This document shows positions 18,542 through 27,505 of a stretch of DNA of 64,000 bases, piece after piece; within the stretch, counting starts at the first letter, position 1, and each line of letters starts with the position of its first letter. Below the pieces are notes generated by a model, which was not told the DNA's origin, searched no databases, and saw only the letters and a list, made by a program, of their open reading frames with translations. Source of the stretch: Flavobacterium sp. (GTDB taxonomy: Bacteria; Bacteroidota; Bacteroidia; Flavobacteriales; Flavobacteriaceae); contig NZ_JAQSDH010000048.1 in the NCBI RefSeq assembly GCF_029945805.1, positions 52,833 through 116,832 on the forward strand. The letters run 5' to 3'. The position numbers were made by a program, and so were the translations under genes.

Positions 18542-19017
18542 TGTTTTCTGTATTCAATAGTGGATCGCGCTACACCAAAATCAGCATCAATCTGCAAATG
18601 TTCCAACTGCAACACTGCCACTTTTATCAAAGCTTGATGATGTATACAGTGTTCGAGATTGTATAATAATTCTCTGAAATAATTGCTATCTATTCTTAAT
18701 TCTTCGCCATCAACAATTTGTTGTAGCACCAGCTTTATGTTTTCTTTATCTAGTTGATTTTTTATGTCGTTTAGGCATCGTAAGGCAAAATTGGTATCGG
18801 TTTGAATACGATAATCGCGATTTCTTTTATCATAATTCACTATTCCGCTTTCATATTGGTTTTCCAAACATTGAAACATCTCGATGATGTGTCTTGTATG
18901 TTCGCCTATTGTTGAGTTACTTAATCCTTTGCATGGCGAAATGTAATCATCAGTAGAAAGTTGGTTTAGCAACATTTCCAATTCATTTAAAGTTTTATGT
19001 AACGATGGTATGAGCAT
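18529..19017 (-). CDS. DinB-family protein
   Basis: A 162-residue four-helix-bundle protein. GEHTRHIIEMFQCL (about residues 33-46) and LEHCIHHQALIK (about 122-133) supply the histidines that bind a metal in DinB/YfiT-like proteins. The family includes thiol-dependent transferases such as bacillithiol transferases and many uncharacterised members. It is the first gene of a leftward group with the NRDE protein (13-base overlap). Confidence 0.78.
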   Translation of the reverse strand: MLIPSLHKTLNELEMLLNQLSTDDYISPCKGLSNSTIGEHTRHIIEMFQCLENQYESGIVNYDKRNRDYRIQTDTNFALRCLNDIKNQLDKENIKLVLQQIVDGEELRIDSNYFRELLYNLEHCIHHQALIKVAVLQLEHLQIDADFGVARSTIEYRKQCAQ

Positions 19018-19061
19018 ATTTTTATGTTTACTTCAATTACGATTTTTACAGTAATTCAGAT

Positions 19062-19451
19062 TTAGATTTTGAACCGCAATACATCAGCTATTCTATTTCT
19101 ACTTTGAAAAACTACTATCGAACAACAAAGTAAAGTAATTATTGCCAAAGTAAATAATTCTCCTCCGTCATTTTTAACTTCAATCCCTAACACAAATAGA
19201 TGTGATAAAACAGCACCAAGCATCGTGCCAGCTCCAAGTAATGCTCCAAGTAATGAAGTTCTTGGTATGAGTATTAAAATTGAAGCAGTCAATTCCACTA
19301 CTCCTGAACCAATTCTGCCAAAAGGTTCGACACCAAGTTTGGTAAATATATAAATACTTTCTTCTGCTCCAGTAAACTTGAAATATAATGTTTGTACTAA
19401 GATAATTACAGCTATTAGTTTAATTATCCAGATAAATATTGCGTTTTTCAT
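19062..19451 (-). CDS. DoxX-family membrane protein
   Basis: A 129-residue protein with four membrane segments, matching the DoxX/DoxD-like family: LYFKFTGAEESIYIFTKLGVEPFGRIGSGVVE and the later GAGTMLGAVLSHLFVLGIE. The ATG at 19451 was taken as start because the ten-residue extension upstream begins with TTG and overlaps the YHS gene. With this start it follows that gene by 8 bases. Family members are associated with redox or terminal-oxidase functions, but most are uncharacterised. Confidence 0.82.
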   Translation of the reverse strand: MKNAIFIWIIKLIAVIILVQTLYFKFTGAEESIYIFTKLGVEPFGRIGSGVVELTASILILIPRTSLLGALLGAGTMLGAVLSHLFVLGIEVKNDGGELFTLAIITLLCCSIVVFQSRNRIADVLRFKI

Positions 19452-19459
19452 TTCTCTGT

Positions 19460-19921
19460 TTAGTTGATAATTTTCTTCCAATTAGCATCTGCTTTTTTCT
19501 TCAAACTTACTTCGTCTTTATTCCAACTTTTCAGCGTATTATTGAAAAACGCATTGTAGAATAAATTCAATTTTCCATCCGTAATTTTAAAGGTTTCAGG
19601 ATCAACTTCCACTTTTTCACCCGATGCACCCATTGCATAAGAACACCATCCGCCATATTGTGGCTCATAACTTGCTGGGTTTTTGAGGAACAAATCCTTA
19701 TTGGTTTGAGAAGCAAAATTATAAATCACACCTTCGTAAGTAGTTGCAATTGTAGCTTTTCCTTTTACTGATTTCTTCTGAGTAAAATAGGCAACAGGAT
19801 CATATCCTTGAATGGCTACTTTTTTTTCTAAATTAAATTCTGCTGCCCTTTTAGCAGCGGTTTGTCCGAAAGTTATTGCTGAAATAAGTACAACAAGTAC
19901 CATTAAGATTTTTGATTTCAT
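19460..19921 (-). CDS. secreted YHS-domain protein
   Basis: A 153-residue protein with a signal peptide ending in TFGQ. The YHS domain is evident: VAIQGYDPVAYFTQKKSVKG, then YNFASQTNKDLFLKNPASYEPQYGGWCSYAM. YHS domains are thought to bind metals, and many periplasmic forms are found beside copper or redox genes. A -7-like TATCTTTG (complement at 19956-19963) lies 34 bases upstream. It leads a two-gene operon with the DoxX-family gene. Confidence 0.88.
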   Translation of the reverse strand: MKSKILMVLVVLISAITFGQTAAKRAAEFNLEKKVAIQGYDPVAYFTQKKSVKGKATIATTYEGVIYNFASQTNKDLFLKNPASYEPQYGGWCSYAMGASGEKVEVDPETFKITDGKLNLFYNAFFNNTLKSWNKDEVSLKKKADANWKKIIN

Positions 19922-20019
19922 TGTTTTGTGTTTTTAATGTTTTTATTTATTGACACAAAGATAGCGTAGTCCAAAAAATCAGTTTGTCTGCTGCTTTACA
20001 ATTCAGGCAAAAAAGGTAC

Positions 20020-20919
20020 TTAAAATGAATATTGATATTGTAATCCCGCTACAAAACTTCTAGTTAATCCGTCTGGACGACTATCTCGAACTAGAAAAGG
20101 TGAGGCTAACGAAAGCATTAAACTACTTTGCTTACTTAGATTATAAGAAGTTATCAAATTTCCGTTTAGGGTTAATCCATCAGACCCTTTTAAATTTTCT
20201 CTTTGTCCAAAAATGTTTTCATAACTGTCTTCTCCTAAATGATAAATAAATAATACATTGGGCTTGAACGTGAATTTTTTATCAGGCGTTTTTATCGAAT
20301 AGGTTGCTCTAAGCAATGCATCTGGTTTTCGTTCGAACAAATTAGTTGACGGAAAATCATCCGTTCCGCCATATTCTTTGAAATAGGAATTCTTATTTAA
20401 ATTGACCATCGGAATTTGAACAGCAGCATTGAAATCCCAACGTTTATAATTCAAGTTCGTTCCCAAAAACAAATCGATTGTTCCCAAACTCGATTGATAA
20501 TCCAATGGCAGTGAATACCCATTTATTTTCAGATTTGATGCTGTAAAGGGAAACTTAAATCCAACTAAAGTACTCCATTGTTTATTGTTTTTTTCTTTAA
20601 AAGTATAGTTACCAATCAAAAACGCATCCCCAAATTGACTTCTAGTTCCAAAACTTCCATTAGCTGTTGAAAAAGTTACCTTGCTAGTAAATGAATATTT
20701 TTCATTAAATCGTTTTGTATACGATATGTAAGGCGAAAAATAGCTCAGATCGGCTTCTCCCAAACTATAAATAGCTGCCACTTCAATAGTGTTTTTAAAT
20801 TGTTTTTCGTCAGAATCAAAACCATGATTCACAGAACAAATTCCGGCATCGCTGCAACCTTGAGCGAACGATAATGTTGCTAAAAATAGAAATACAACAA
20901 ATAAAAATAACTTTTTCAT
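20020..20919 (-). CDS. outer-membrane beta-barrel protein
   Basis: A 299-residue protein with a signal peptide ending in SFAQ. Alternating strands follow (FSPYISYTKRFNEKYSFTSKVTF, WSTLVGFKFPF, RWDFNAAVQIPM), and the protein ends in an aromatic FVAGLQYQYSF, as outer-membrane barrels do. The segment after the signal peptide has two cysteines close together (GCSDAGICS), a possible metal or disulfide site. It is four bases downstream of a DM13-domain lipoprotein, so the two are probably one unit. Transport substrate unknown. Confidence 0.8.
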   Translation of the reverse strand: MKKLFLFVVFLFLATLSFAQGCSDAGICSVNHGFDSDEKQFKNTIEVAAIYSLGEADLSYFSPYISYTKRFNEKYSFTSKVTFSTANGSFGTRSQFGDAFLIGNYTFKEKNNKQWSTLVGFKFPFTASNLKINGYSLPLDYQSSLGTIDLFLGTNLNYKRWDFNAAVQIPMVNLNKNSYFKEYGGTDDFPSTNLFERKPDALLRATYSIKTPDKKFTFKPNVLFIYHLGEDSYENIFGQRENLKGSDGLTLNGNLITSYNLSKQSSLMLSLASPFLVRDSRPDGLTRSFVAGLQYQYSF

Positions 20920-20923
20920 AATT

Positions 20924-21340
20924 TTAATTTTGAGTTAAAGGTGCAATAGCATATAAGTGATTGTATTGTTGGCAATGAATTAATACATGCGAATAACTAG
21001 CCACATCAATTGAAGCCGGAATAGGATATACCGTTTGAGATGTCAGATTTCCAAGATTAACAAACTCATTTGGAGTTGCAGCTTTAGATAGATAGACTTT
21101 CAAATCTGGACCACCTGTACTACTAAAATTATCGAGCTTGACTTTGTATTGATTGCCTTCCTGATAAATTTTAGCTTCGCCCGAAACGGTTATTCCGCTG
21201 GTGGGTTGAAAATTTCCGTAGTATTTTAAAAGTGCAGTTGGACTAATTTCAGTATTACTGACATTACGTGTTAAACGTCCTTCTTCCTGACAGGAAGTAA
21301 ACAAAAAAGTTAGAGTAAAAAAATATAATAGCTTTTTCAT
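20924..21340 (-). CDS. DM13-domain lipoprotein
   Basis: A 138-residue protein with a lipoprotein signal (LLYFFTLTFLFTSC, acylated cysteine near residue 17). The DM13 domain is visible: YYGNFQPTSGITVSGEAKIY, KVKLDNFSSTGGPDLKVYLSKA and YSHVLIHCQQYNHLYAIAPL. The domain carries a conserved cysteine and is suspected to have a redox or electron-transfer role. The ATG at 21340 was preferred to a TTG two codons upstream. It is transcribed with the downstream barrel gene and lies next to an AraC regulator. Confidence 0.88.
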   Translation of the reverse strand: MKKLLYFFTLTFLFTSCQEEGRLTRNVSNTEISPTALLKYYGNFQPTSGITVSGEAKIYQEGNQYKVKLDNFSSTGGPDLKVYLSKAATPNEFVNLGNLTSQTVYPIPASIDVASYSHVLIHCQQYNHLYAIAPLTQN

Positions 21341-21423
21341 TATCAATTTATTTTAATTACACAAAACTATGAATTTCAAAACAAGGAAATGTCGGATAGT
21401 TTACATTTCTAATAAAATAATTT

Positions 21424-22305
21424 TCAATTCATACCTCTGGCAAACCCTACAGTTTCACGATACAATTGAGGAGAAACGTCAGCATTAGTTTTAAAGAAAC
21501 GGCTAAAATAATGTTCGTCATCATAGCCTAATTCGTAAGCGATTTCTTTTACTGATTTATTAGTAAGATACAATTCGCGCTTTGCTTCAATAATAATTCG
21601 CTCTGCAATCAAGTTAGTTAAAGTTTTATTGAAATGATTTTTAGTGATTTTTGCTAGAGATTTAGGAGTAATATTTAATAAATCAGCATAATCACTTGGA
21701 GCGTGTTTGACTTTAAAATTACCCTCAATTGCATCTTTCAAGTTTTGAAGAATATAAGGTTCTTTATCAGATACTGTCTCTGTTTCCTCTTCTTGTAATT
21801 GCTCGTTTTTGAGTCGCGTGGCGGTGATCAAAAATATTTTAAGGTATGAAATCAATAATTCATATTGCGCTAATGCAGGATTTTGCATTTCGGTTTTCAT
21901 TTGTTCGATCACCATTGCAAAAGTATCAGCGGCACTTTGAGTAATCATTGTAAACGGCGGTTGATAAATGTTATTGAACAAAACGCCATTGCAAGAAACT
22001 TCTTTTTGATGCATTTGGATACAATAAAAATCGGGATGAAAATGAATAGCAATGCCTTCGACATTCTCATTAGTGCAAAGCATAAAGGGTTGATAAGGCG
22101 AAAATGCCAACAATGAATTGTCTGAAAATTGATGCTCGGCAAAATCGGCTTTTACTTTTCCGCTTCCTTTCTTTACCCAAATTAAAGAGTAATAATTGTT
22201 GCGCTGCAAATGATCAAAATGGTTATTGTCTTCAAAGTGAAAGAGCTTAAAAGCCAAGTTACCATTTTGTGGATTGATTATCGTATGAGCAGTGCCTGAA
22301 TTCAT
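21424..22305 (-). CDS. AraC-family transcriptional regulator
   Basis: A 293-residue regulator. The N-terminal half is a cupin-like ligand domain (IWVKKGSGKVKADFAEHQF). The C-terminal half has two helix-turn-helix units: YADLLNITPKSLAKITKNHF, and SVKEIAYELGYDDEHYFSRFFK followed by SPQLYR. It lies upstream of the DM13/barrel pair and downstream of an NTF2-like gene, all leftward. It may control the redox-related genes at 19.0-21.3 kb, which is an inference from position. Ligand unknown. Confidence 0.9.
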   Translation of the reverse strand: MNSGTAHTIINPQNGNLAFKLFHFEDNNHFDHLQRNNYYSLIWVKKGSGKVKADFAEHQFSDNSLLAFSPYQPFMLCTNENVEGIAIHFHPDFYCIQMHQKEVSCNGVLFNNIYQPPFTMITQSAADTFAMVIEQMKTEMQNPALAQYELLISYLKIFLITATRLKNEQLQEEETETVSDKEPYILQNLKDAIEGNFKVKHAPSDYADLLNITPKSLAKITKNHFNKTLTNLIAERIIIEAKRELYLTNKSVKEIAYELGYDDEHYFSRFFKTNADVSPQLYRETVGFARGMN

Positions 22306-22317
22306 AAAGTAAAGATT

Positions 22318-22731
22318 TTATAAATAACGTTCTTCTTCTTTTATTTCCAAATCGTTGATACTAGCATAACGCTTTCTCATCAATCCATTCTCGTCAAATT
22401 CCCAATTCTCATTTCCATAGGCACGAAACCATTGTCCGTCGTGGTTTTGATATTCATATTCAAAACGCACTGCCATGCGATTTTCACGAAAACCCCACAG
22501 TTCTTTTTTAAGTTTGTAATGTAGTTCTTTTTCCCATTTGCGTTTTAAAAAAGCAATAACTTCTTCACGACCACTAATAAATTCAGTGCGATTTCGCCAT
22601 TCAGTATCGATAGTATAGGCTTTTGAAATCTCTTCTGCATCTTTACTGTTCCAGGCATCTTCAGCAAGTTGTACTTTTTGCAAAGCAGTTTCCATGGTAA
22701 ATGGTGGTAATGGGTGTCTTTGTAGTTCCAT
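22318..22731 (-). CDS. DUF1348/NTF2-like protein
   Basis: A 137-residue protein with the SnoaL/NTF2-like cone fold typical of DUF1348. Diagnostic stretches are [50 protein letters not shown] and [21 protein letters not shown]. The family is widespread and uncharacterised. It lies 12 bases before the AraC gene, so it may be cotranscribed with it. Confidence 0.87.
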   Translation of the reverse strand: MELQRHPLPPFTMETALQKVQLAEDAWNSKDAEEISKAYTIDTEWRNRTEFISGREEVIAFLKRKWEKELHYKLKKELWGFRENRMAVRFEYEYQNHDGQWFRAYGNENWEFDENGLMRKRYASINDLEIKEEERYL

Positions 22732-22799
22732 AATTTGTTTATAAATACAAAAGTAGTAGCGATTTACTCTACTACCTTTATAAGATTAAAAGTGAATAA

Positions 22800-23345
22800 T
22801 TATGCTTGAAGACTAACTACTTCTGGAAAGTCAATAGCCGTGTTTGCTGTATTGTTAAAGTAATTTGTCAAAATATTCAAAGCTACGTGAGCAACAACTT
22901 CTGCAATTTCTGCTTCTGTTAGTCCAGCATTTTTAGCTGCAGTAACTTCGGCATCATTCACTAAACCACCTTTACTTACTAATGTTTTTGAAAACTGCAA
23001 GATAGCTTCAGTTTTAGCATCATTACTTTTTCCAGAACGAGCAGATTCTAAAGAATCCGTGTCAATTTTTACTAGTTTTTCACCTATATAACTGTGAGCA
23101 GCCAAACAGTAATTACAAGCATTACTTTCAGCAACAGCTAAAGCGATTAGTTCTCCTGTTCTGGCATTCAAAGCGCCATGACTTAAAGCACCGCTAAAAT
23201 TAAGATACCCTTCTAATACTGCTGATGAATTTCCCATAGTTCTCATCATATTTGGCACCATTCCTAATTTGTCTTCTATAGCGTTGAATAATTCTTTTGT
23301 TTTTCCAGTTGCCTCTGTTGGGTTGATTGCTTTTAAACGTATCAT
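22800..23345 (-). CDS. AhpD-like / carboxymuconolactone decarboxylase-family peroxidase
   Basis: A 181-residue protein of the AhpD-like fold. The redox motif CxxC with its downstream histidine is present as SNACNYCLAAHSYIGEKL. The ATG at 23345 was chosen because the 11-residue extension upstream begins with GTG and is not conserved in type. Such proteins reduce peroxides through the CxxC pair. The Crp-family regulator just upstream and the redox-type genes downstream suggest an oxidative-stress context. Confidence 0.88.
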   Translation of the reverse strand: MIRLKAINPTEATGKTKELFNAIEDKLGMVPNMMRTMGNSSAVLEGYLNFSGALSHGALNARTGELIALAVAESNACNYCLAAHSYIGEKLVKIDTDSLESARSGKSNDAKTEAILQFSKTLVSKGGLVNDAEVTAAKNAGLTEAEIAEVVAHVALNILTNYFNNTANTAIDFPEVVSLQA

Positions 23346-23450
23346 CTTTTTATGTTTTAAGTTATGTCTTATTGACACAGCAAAGATGCGACAGCTTTAA
23401 ACGCTACAAAATGGACTATATTCGCAAGGTCATGGACAATTTTCCCTGCT

Positions 23451-24128
23451 CTACAATTTAGTAATGTCTTCTATAATAATTTCCTTTCTACCATAATGCA
23501 TTAACCCATTTTCTTCTAATTCGTTGAGCATTAGTGTAGCCGTTTGGCGTGAAGTGCAGATAATTTGTGCAATATCGGTTTGAGTTAAATAATTTTCAAT
23601 AGTGAATTGATTTCCGTTTTGTTTTCCTTCCTTCTCTGCCCATTCTTTCAAGAAAGTAAGTAATCGCGTTCGGGCATCTTTGGAAACCAAATTGGAATAA
23701 TTGTTTCTAACCCTTTTCATTTTTAAACCTACAAACTTGGTATAAGATAAGGCAAGATTTGGATGATGTAACAGTAAATCCTCAAAATCAGACATCAAAA
23801 AGCTGCATATTGAAACTTCATCACTAAGTACTTTCGCATATTCATTGGCTTCTTTATCGCTTTCAAGACTTAACTCACCGAATAAATCCCCTTTTTGAAG
23901 AATCTCTTTAATAGTTTCATTACCATCTTCATCGATAGCAACAATTTTGACATTTCCTTTTTTTAATAAATAGATACGTGGAACTTCAGTGGATGAAAAA
24001 TATATTATATCGCCTTTGCTTGCTTTTTTAAAACCCGTAATTATGCATAATTGCTTGATTTGGGACATACTTAATGTCCAAAATAGTTTATGATCACGGA
24101 GGTACCAATATTTTAGTTCTTCATACAT
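23451..24128 (-). CDS. Crp/Fnr-family transcriptional regulator
   Basis: A 225-residue regulator. A cyclic-nucleotide-binding-type beta roll (KGDIIYFSSTEVPRIYLLKKGNVKI ... GDLFGELSLES) is followed by a dimer helix and a winged HTH (LTQTDIAQIICTSRQTATLMLNELEENGLM). No iron-sulfur cysteine cluster of the Fnr kind is seen at the N-terminus. It probably regulates nearby leftward redox genes, including the AhpD-like gene 105 bases downstream. The effector is unknown. Confidence 0.92.
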   Translation of the reverse strand: MYEELKYWYLRDHKLFWTLSMSQIKQLCIITGFKKASKGDIIYFSSTEVPRIYLLKKGNVKIVAIDEDGNETIKEILQKGDLFGELSLESDKEANEYAKVLSDEVSICSFLMSDFEDLLLHHPNLALSYTKFVGLKMKRVRNNYSNLVSKDARTRLLTFLKEWAEKEGKQNGNQFTIENYLTQTDIAQIICTSRQTATLMLNELEENGLMHYGRKEIIIEDITKL

Positions 24129-24156
24129 GAAGTAAATGTAGTAAATATTCTAAATC

Positions 24157-24185
24157 AAAAAACCCTCTCGTTTCCGAAAGGGTTT
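24157..24185 (-). terminator. terminator after the acyl-CoA dehydrogenase gene
   Basis: AAACCCT and AGGGTTT form a stem around CTCGTTTCCGAA; on the minus strand it is followed by a T run. It lies 55 bases past the acyl-CoA dehydrogenase stop. Confidence 0.7.
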
Positions 24186-24239
24186 GATGATTATTAACTT
24201 ATAAATTTATTATCAAGCTTTTCAAAGATATAAAAAATA

Positions 24240-25376
24240 TTATACCAATCCTCTTGAAATAACAATTCTTTGAATTTCAGACGTTCCTTCATAAATCTGT
24301 GTAATTTTTGAGTCGCGCATCATTCGTTCCACATGATACTCGGCAACATAACCGTTTCCACCATGAATTTGAACTGCCTCATTCGCTACTTCCAAAGCAA
24401 TTTCAGAAGCGTATAATTTAGCCATCGCACCAGAATGAGCAATATCTTTACCAGCATCTTTTTCACAAGCTGCTTTCATCACCAACAATTTTGCGGCAGT
24501 AACTTTAACAAACATATCCGCCAATTTGAAAGCAATTGCCTGGTGATTAAATATTTCTGTACCAAATGCTTTCCGCTCTTTACTATATTTCAACGCAATT
24601 TCATAAGCACCGGTTGCAATTCCCAAAGCTTGAGAAGCAATCCCAATTCTTCCTCCATTCAACACATTCATAGCAAAAGCAAATCCGAATCCGTCTTCAC
24701 CAATTCTATTTTCCTTCGGCACTTTCACATCCGTAAACATTAATGAATGCGTGTCGCTTCCGCGAATTCCCATCTTCTTTTCTTTTGGTCCAATATCAAA
24801 ACCAGCCCAACCTTTCTCAACAATAAAGGCATTAATTCCTTTGTGCTTTTTTTCAACATCTGTTTGGGCAATTACTAAATAAGTAGATGCTGTAGAACCA
24901 TTGGTAATCCAGTTTTTTGTACCGTTTAGCAAATAATGATCGCCCATATCAATTGCTGTAGTTTTTTGCGAAGTCGCATCACTTCCAGCTTCTGGCTCAG
25001 AAAGGCAAAAGGCACCAATCACTTCCCCTTTAGCTAAAGGCACTAAATATTTCATTTTTTGTTCTTCCGAACAGTATTTTTCCATGCCAGCACAAACCAA
25101 AGAATTATTAACCGACATGATTACAGCTGCAGAAGCATCTACTTTAGCAATTTCTGTCATGGCTAAAACATAAGAAACGCTGTCCAATCCGGAGCCACCG
25201 TATTTAGGATCCACCATCATTCCCATAAACCCTAAATCCGCCATCATTTTCACTTGTTCCGTTGGGAACTTCGAGTGTTCATCTCTTTCGATTACGCCAG
25301 GTAATAATTCAGCTTGAGCAAAATCTCGTGCTGCTTGTTGAATCATTAACTGCTCTTCGGTTAAATTAAAATCCAT
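24240..25376 (-). CDS. acyl-CoA dehydrogenase
   Basis: A 378-residue flavoenzyme that introduces a trans-2,3 double bond in acyl-CoA during fatty-acid or branched-chain amino-acid breakdown. It has the family signatures GAFCLSEPEAGSDATS (FAD and substrate contact), GSDTHSLMFTDVKVP, and the end MMRDSKITQIYEGTSEIQRIVISR. The glutamate in YEGTSEIQR is the usual catalytic base position. It is monocistronic, with a good promoter upstream and a terminator downstream. Chain-length preference (short-chain or butyryl type) cannot be decided. Confidence 0.95.
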   Translation of the reverse strand: MDFNLTEEQLMIQQAARDFAQAELLPGVIERDEHSKFPTEQVKMMADLGFMGMMVDPKYGGSGLDSVSYVLAMTEIAKVDASAAVIMSVNNSLVCAGMEKYCSEEQKMKYLVPLAKGEVIGAFCLSEPEAGSDATSQKTTAIDMGDHYLLNGTKNWITNGSTASTYLVIAQTDVEKKHKGINAFIVEKGWAGFDIGPKEKKMGIRGSDTHSLMFTDVKVPKENRIGEDGFGFAFAMNVLNGGRIGIASQALGIATGAYEIALKYSKERKAFGTEIFNHQAIAFKLADMFVKVTAAKLLVMKAACEKDAGKDIAHSGAMAKLYASEIALEVANEAVQIHGGNGYVAEYHVERMMRDSKITQIYEGTSEIQRIVISRGLV

Positions 25377-25419
25377 AGTTATGAAGATTTATGTTTGTTG
25401 TTTCTTTAATTTTGGTGAG

Positions 25420-25451
25420 CAAAAATAAACTATAAAAATTATAATTTCAAA
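25420..25451 (-). promoter_or_regulatory. promoter of the acyl-CoA dehydrogenase gene
   Basis: Read on the minus strand, TTTG (complement of 25448-25451), a 20-base spacer and TATTTTTG (complement of 25420-25427) match the Bacteroidota consensus closely. It ends 43 bases before the ATG. Confidence 0.65.
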
Positions 25452-25471
25452 CGATTTCGTAAATTTAGACA

Positions 25472-26536
25472 ATGTTTAAACAAACCTACAATGTTATCGG
25501 AGTAATGTCAGGCACTTCGCTTGACGGCATCGATTTGGCACACATCCATTTTTCTGCAGCTGATTCCAAATGGAGCTTCCAAATTCTTGAAAACGAAACC
25601 GTTCCCTATAGCGCCGATTGGTTAAACAAACTCCAAACTGCAGTCGATTTTTCAGAAGCACAACTCAATCAATTAAATTCCGATTACACCATTCTTCTAG
25701 CGAATGTCATCGATACATTCATCAAAAAACACAAAATTAAAAATCTAGACGCCGTTTGCTCTCACGGACATACCATTTTGCATCAACCTCAAAACGGATT
25801 CACTTTGCAAATTGGAAATCTTCCTCAAACAGCTACTTTGCTGAACCAAAAAGTAGTTTGTGATTTCCGTGTGCAAGACATTCAACTGGGCGGACAAGGT
25901 GCACCTTTAGTTCCAATTGGCGATCGTATTCTGTTTTCCGATTATGAATATTGTTTGAACCTTGGCGGATTTTCAAATGTTTCCTTTGAACAAAATGGCA
26001 ACCGAATTGCTTTCGATATTTCTCCGGTAAATACCGTTTTGAATTTTTATGCTACTAAATTGGGATTTAATTATGACGATAAAGGAAAAATCTCAAGATC
26101 CGGAAAACTAAATTCTGAGTTGTTATCCAAATTAAATGCGTTAGACTATTATAAAAAATCGTTCCCAAAATCACTCGGATTCGAATTTGTAAAAGAGACT
26201 GTTCTTCCATTAATAGAAAAGTACAACATCCCAACCGAAGACAAAATGCACACGTTTACAGAGCATGTTGCCATTCAAACAGCATTGGCTTTACCCAATA
26301 AAACCGGAAAACTCCTAGCAACCGGCGGCGGAACCTACAATGATTTTCTGATCGAACGAATGCAATTTCATTTACCACAACTTGATATTATCATTCCAGA
26401 TGCCAAAATTTTAGAATTTAAAGAAGCTTTAATTTTTGCCTTACTTGGCGTTTTAAAACTTAGAAATGAGATTAATGTTTTGAGTAGTGTTACGGGCGCG
26501 AAACAGGATCATAGTAGTGGGGTTATTTATAAATAA
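25472..26536 (+). CDS. anmK: anhydro-N-acetylmuramic acid kinase
   Basis: A 354-residue sugar kinase of the ASKHA fold. It hydrolyses and phosphorylates 1,6-anhydro-MurNAc released in cell-wall turnover to give MurNAc-6-phosphate. The N-terminal phosphate loop GVMSGTSLDGIDLAHI is diagnostic for AnmK. Further motifs are CSHGHTILHQP, DFRVQDIQLGGQGAPLVPIGD and the late ATGGGTYNDFLIERM. The length is usual. It is a single gene with a terminator directly behind it. Confidence 0.95.
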   Translation: MFKQTYNVIGVMSGTSLDGIDLAHIHFSAADSKWSFQILENETVPYSADWLNKLQTAVDFSEAQLNQLNSDYTILLANVIDTFIKKHKIKNLDAVCSHGHTILHQPQNGFTLQIGNLPQTATLLNQKVVCDFRVQDIQLGGQGAPLVPIGDRILFSDYEYCLNLGGFSNVSFEQNGNRIAFDISPVNTVLNFYATKLGFNYDDKGKISRSGKLNSELLSKLNALDYYKKSFPKSLGFEFVKETVLPLIEKYNIPTEDKMHTFTEHVAIQTALALPNKTGKLLATGGGTYNDFLIERMQFHLPQLDIIIPDAKILEFKEALIFALLGVLKLRNEINVLSSVTGAKQDHSSGVIYK

Positions 26537-26564
26537 AAAGGCCCTCATTTTCACGAGGGCTTTT
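26536..26564. terminator. bidirectional terminator between anmK and the hypothetical gene
   Basis: GCCCTC (26541-26546) and GAGGGC (26555-26560) form a stem flanked by A-run and T-run. It can therefore serve both convergent genes. Confidence 0.75.
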
Positions 26565-26584
26565 CATCATATAAAATTAAAATA

Positions 26585-27505
26585 CTAAGCAACTTTCATT
26601 ATGGCATCCGTTTCCTGTTTCATTGACACCGCTATTTCAGTACGTTCCGTCGCAGTAACAGCAACCTCTACAGTAACGGTATCATAGCCTGCTTTTTTCA
26701 ACACTACAGTATACATTTTGCTTTCTAAACCTTTAATATCAAAACCACCTTTATCAGATGTTTTGCGTTCAATCAAAGTATCTTGTAAACTAACCATAAC
26801 CTTCTGCAATGGCACACCATTCTCATCCGTAATTTGTCCCGATATAGATAACGTTCTATAAGAAGGTTTAATAATCCTTCTACTCGAATAAAAAGCAGCA
26901 TAAAATTCAGAATTTTCAAACTGAAGCATATCTACCAAAGAGCCTATAATTTTAAGCAAAACGTCACATTGAGAAAACAAAACCTTCATTCCTTCGGTTG
27001 CCAACTTACGCGATACGATTCCCATTCGGGGTTTCGGAATAGAATTTCTAAAATCGCCAATACTCTTATCTAAGTCATCAAGCATATCTTGAGTGACTCC
27101 ATAACTAGCCAAATCAGCCAATAACAAAACACCCCTTTCCTGCACAAACTGACAAACATCAGCCCCAACAGTATCAGCTATTTTAAGCAAATACGATATA
27201 CGCAAACTCATTTCCTCCCTCAACACCACATTCCCCGTATTTATAGCATAACCTTTAATCCTCGATGAAATAGTAACAGCCTGCTTACACATTGTCATTC
27301 TATACTCATCTTTCAAAATTCGCTCTCCAACACGATTCTGAGTCTGCGACTCACTCTGTTGCCTGATTTCCAATACTGTATCACTAAATTTCTGTAAAAC
27401 AACCTCAAACTGAGGCATACTAGCTAGTGTAGCCGCGGGTACCGTTGCAAGAAACTCCTCCACAACATAGTACATTGAACGTTTGCGCTCTTGTAATTGA
27501 TTCAT
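26585..27505 (-). CDS. unrecognised cytoplasmic protein with C-terminal carboxypeptidase-regulatory-like domain
   Basis: A 306-residue protein without signal peptide or membrane segment. The first 210 residues are predicted helical and not recognised. The C-terminal 85 residues (SISGQITDENGVPLQKVMVSLQDT ... SDKGGFDIKGLESKMYTVVLKKAGYDTVTVEVAV) form a carboxypeptidase-regulatory-like beta sandwich. That fold usually sits at the N-terminus of exported proteins, so its position in an apparently cytoplasmic protein is unusual. The gene lies next to cas1 but is divergent from it, separated by 355 bases, so a CRISPR role is only a possibility. The start is supported by the lack of an alternative ATG near the first helix. 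Confidence 0.7.
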   Translation of the reverse strand: MNQLQERKRSMYYVVEEFLATVPAATLASMPQFEVVLQKFSDTVLEIRQQSESQTQNRVGERILKDEYRMTMCKQAVTISSRIKGYAINTGNVVLREEMSLRISYLLKIADTVGADVCQFVQERGVLLLADLASYGVTQDMLDDLDKSIGDFRNSIPKPRMGIVSRKLATEGMKVLFSQCDVLLKIIGSLVDMLQFENSEFYAAFYSSRRIIKPSYRTLSISGQITDENGVPLQKVMVSLQDTLIERKTSDKGGFDIKGLESKMYTVVLKKAGYDTVTVEVAVTATERTEIAVSMKQETDAIMKVA

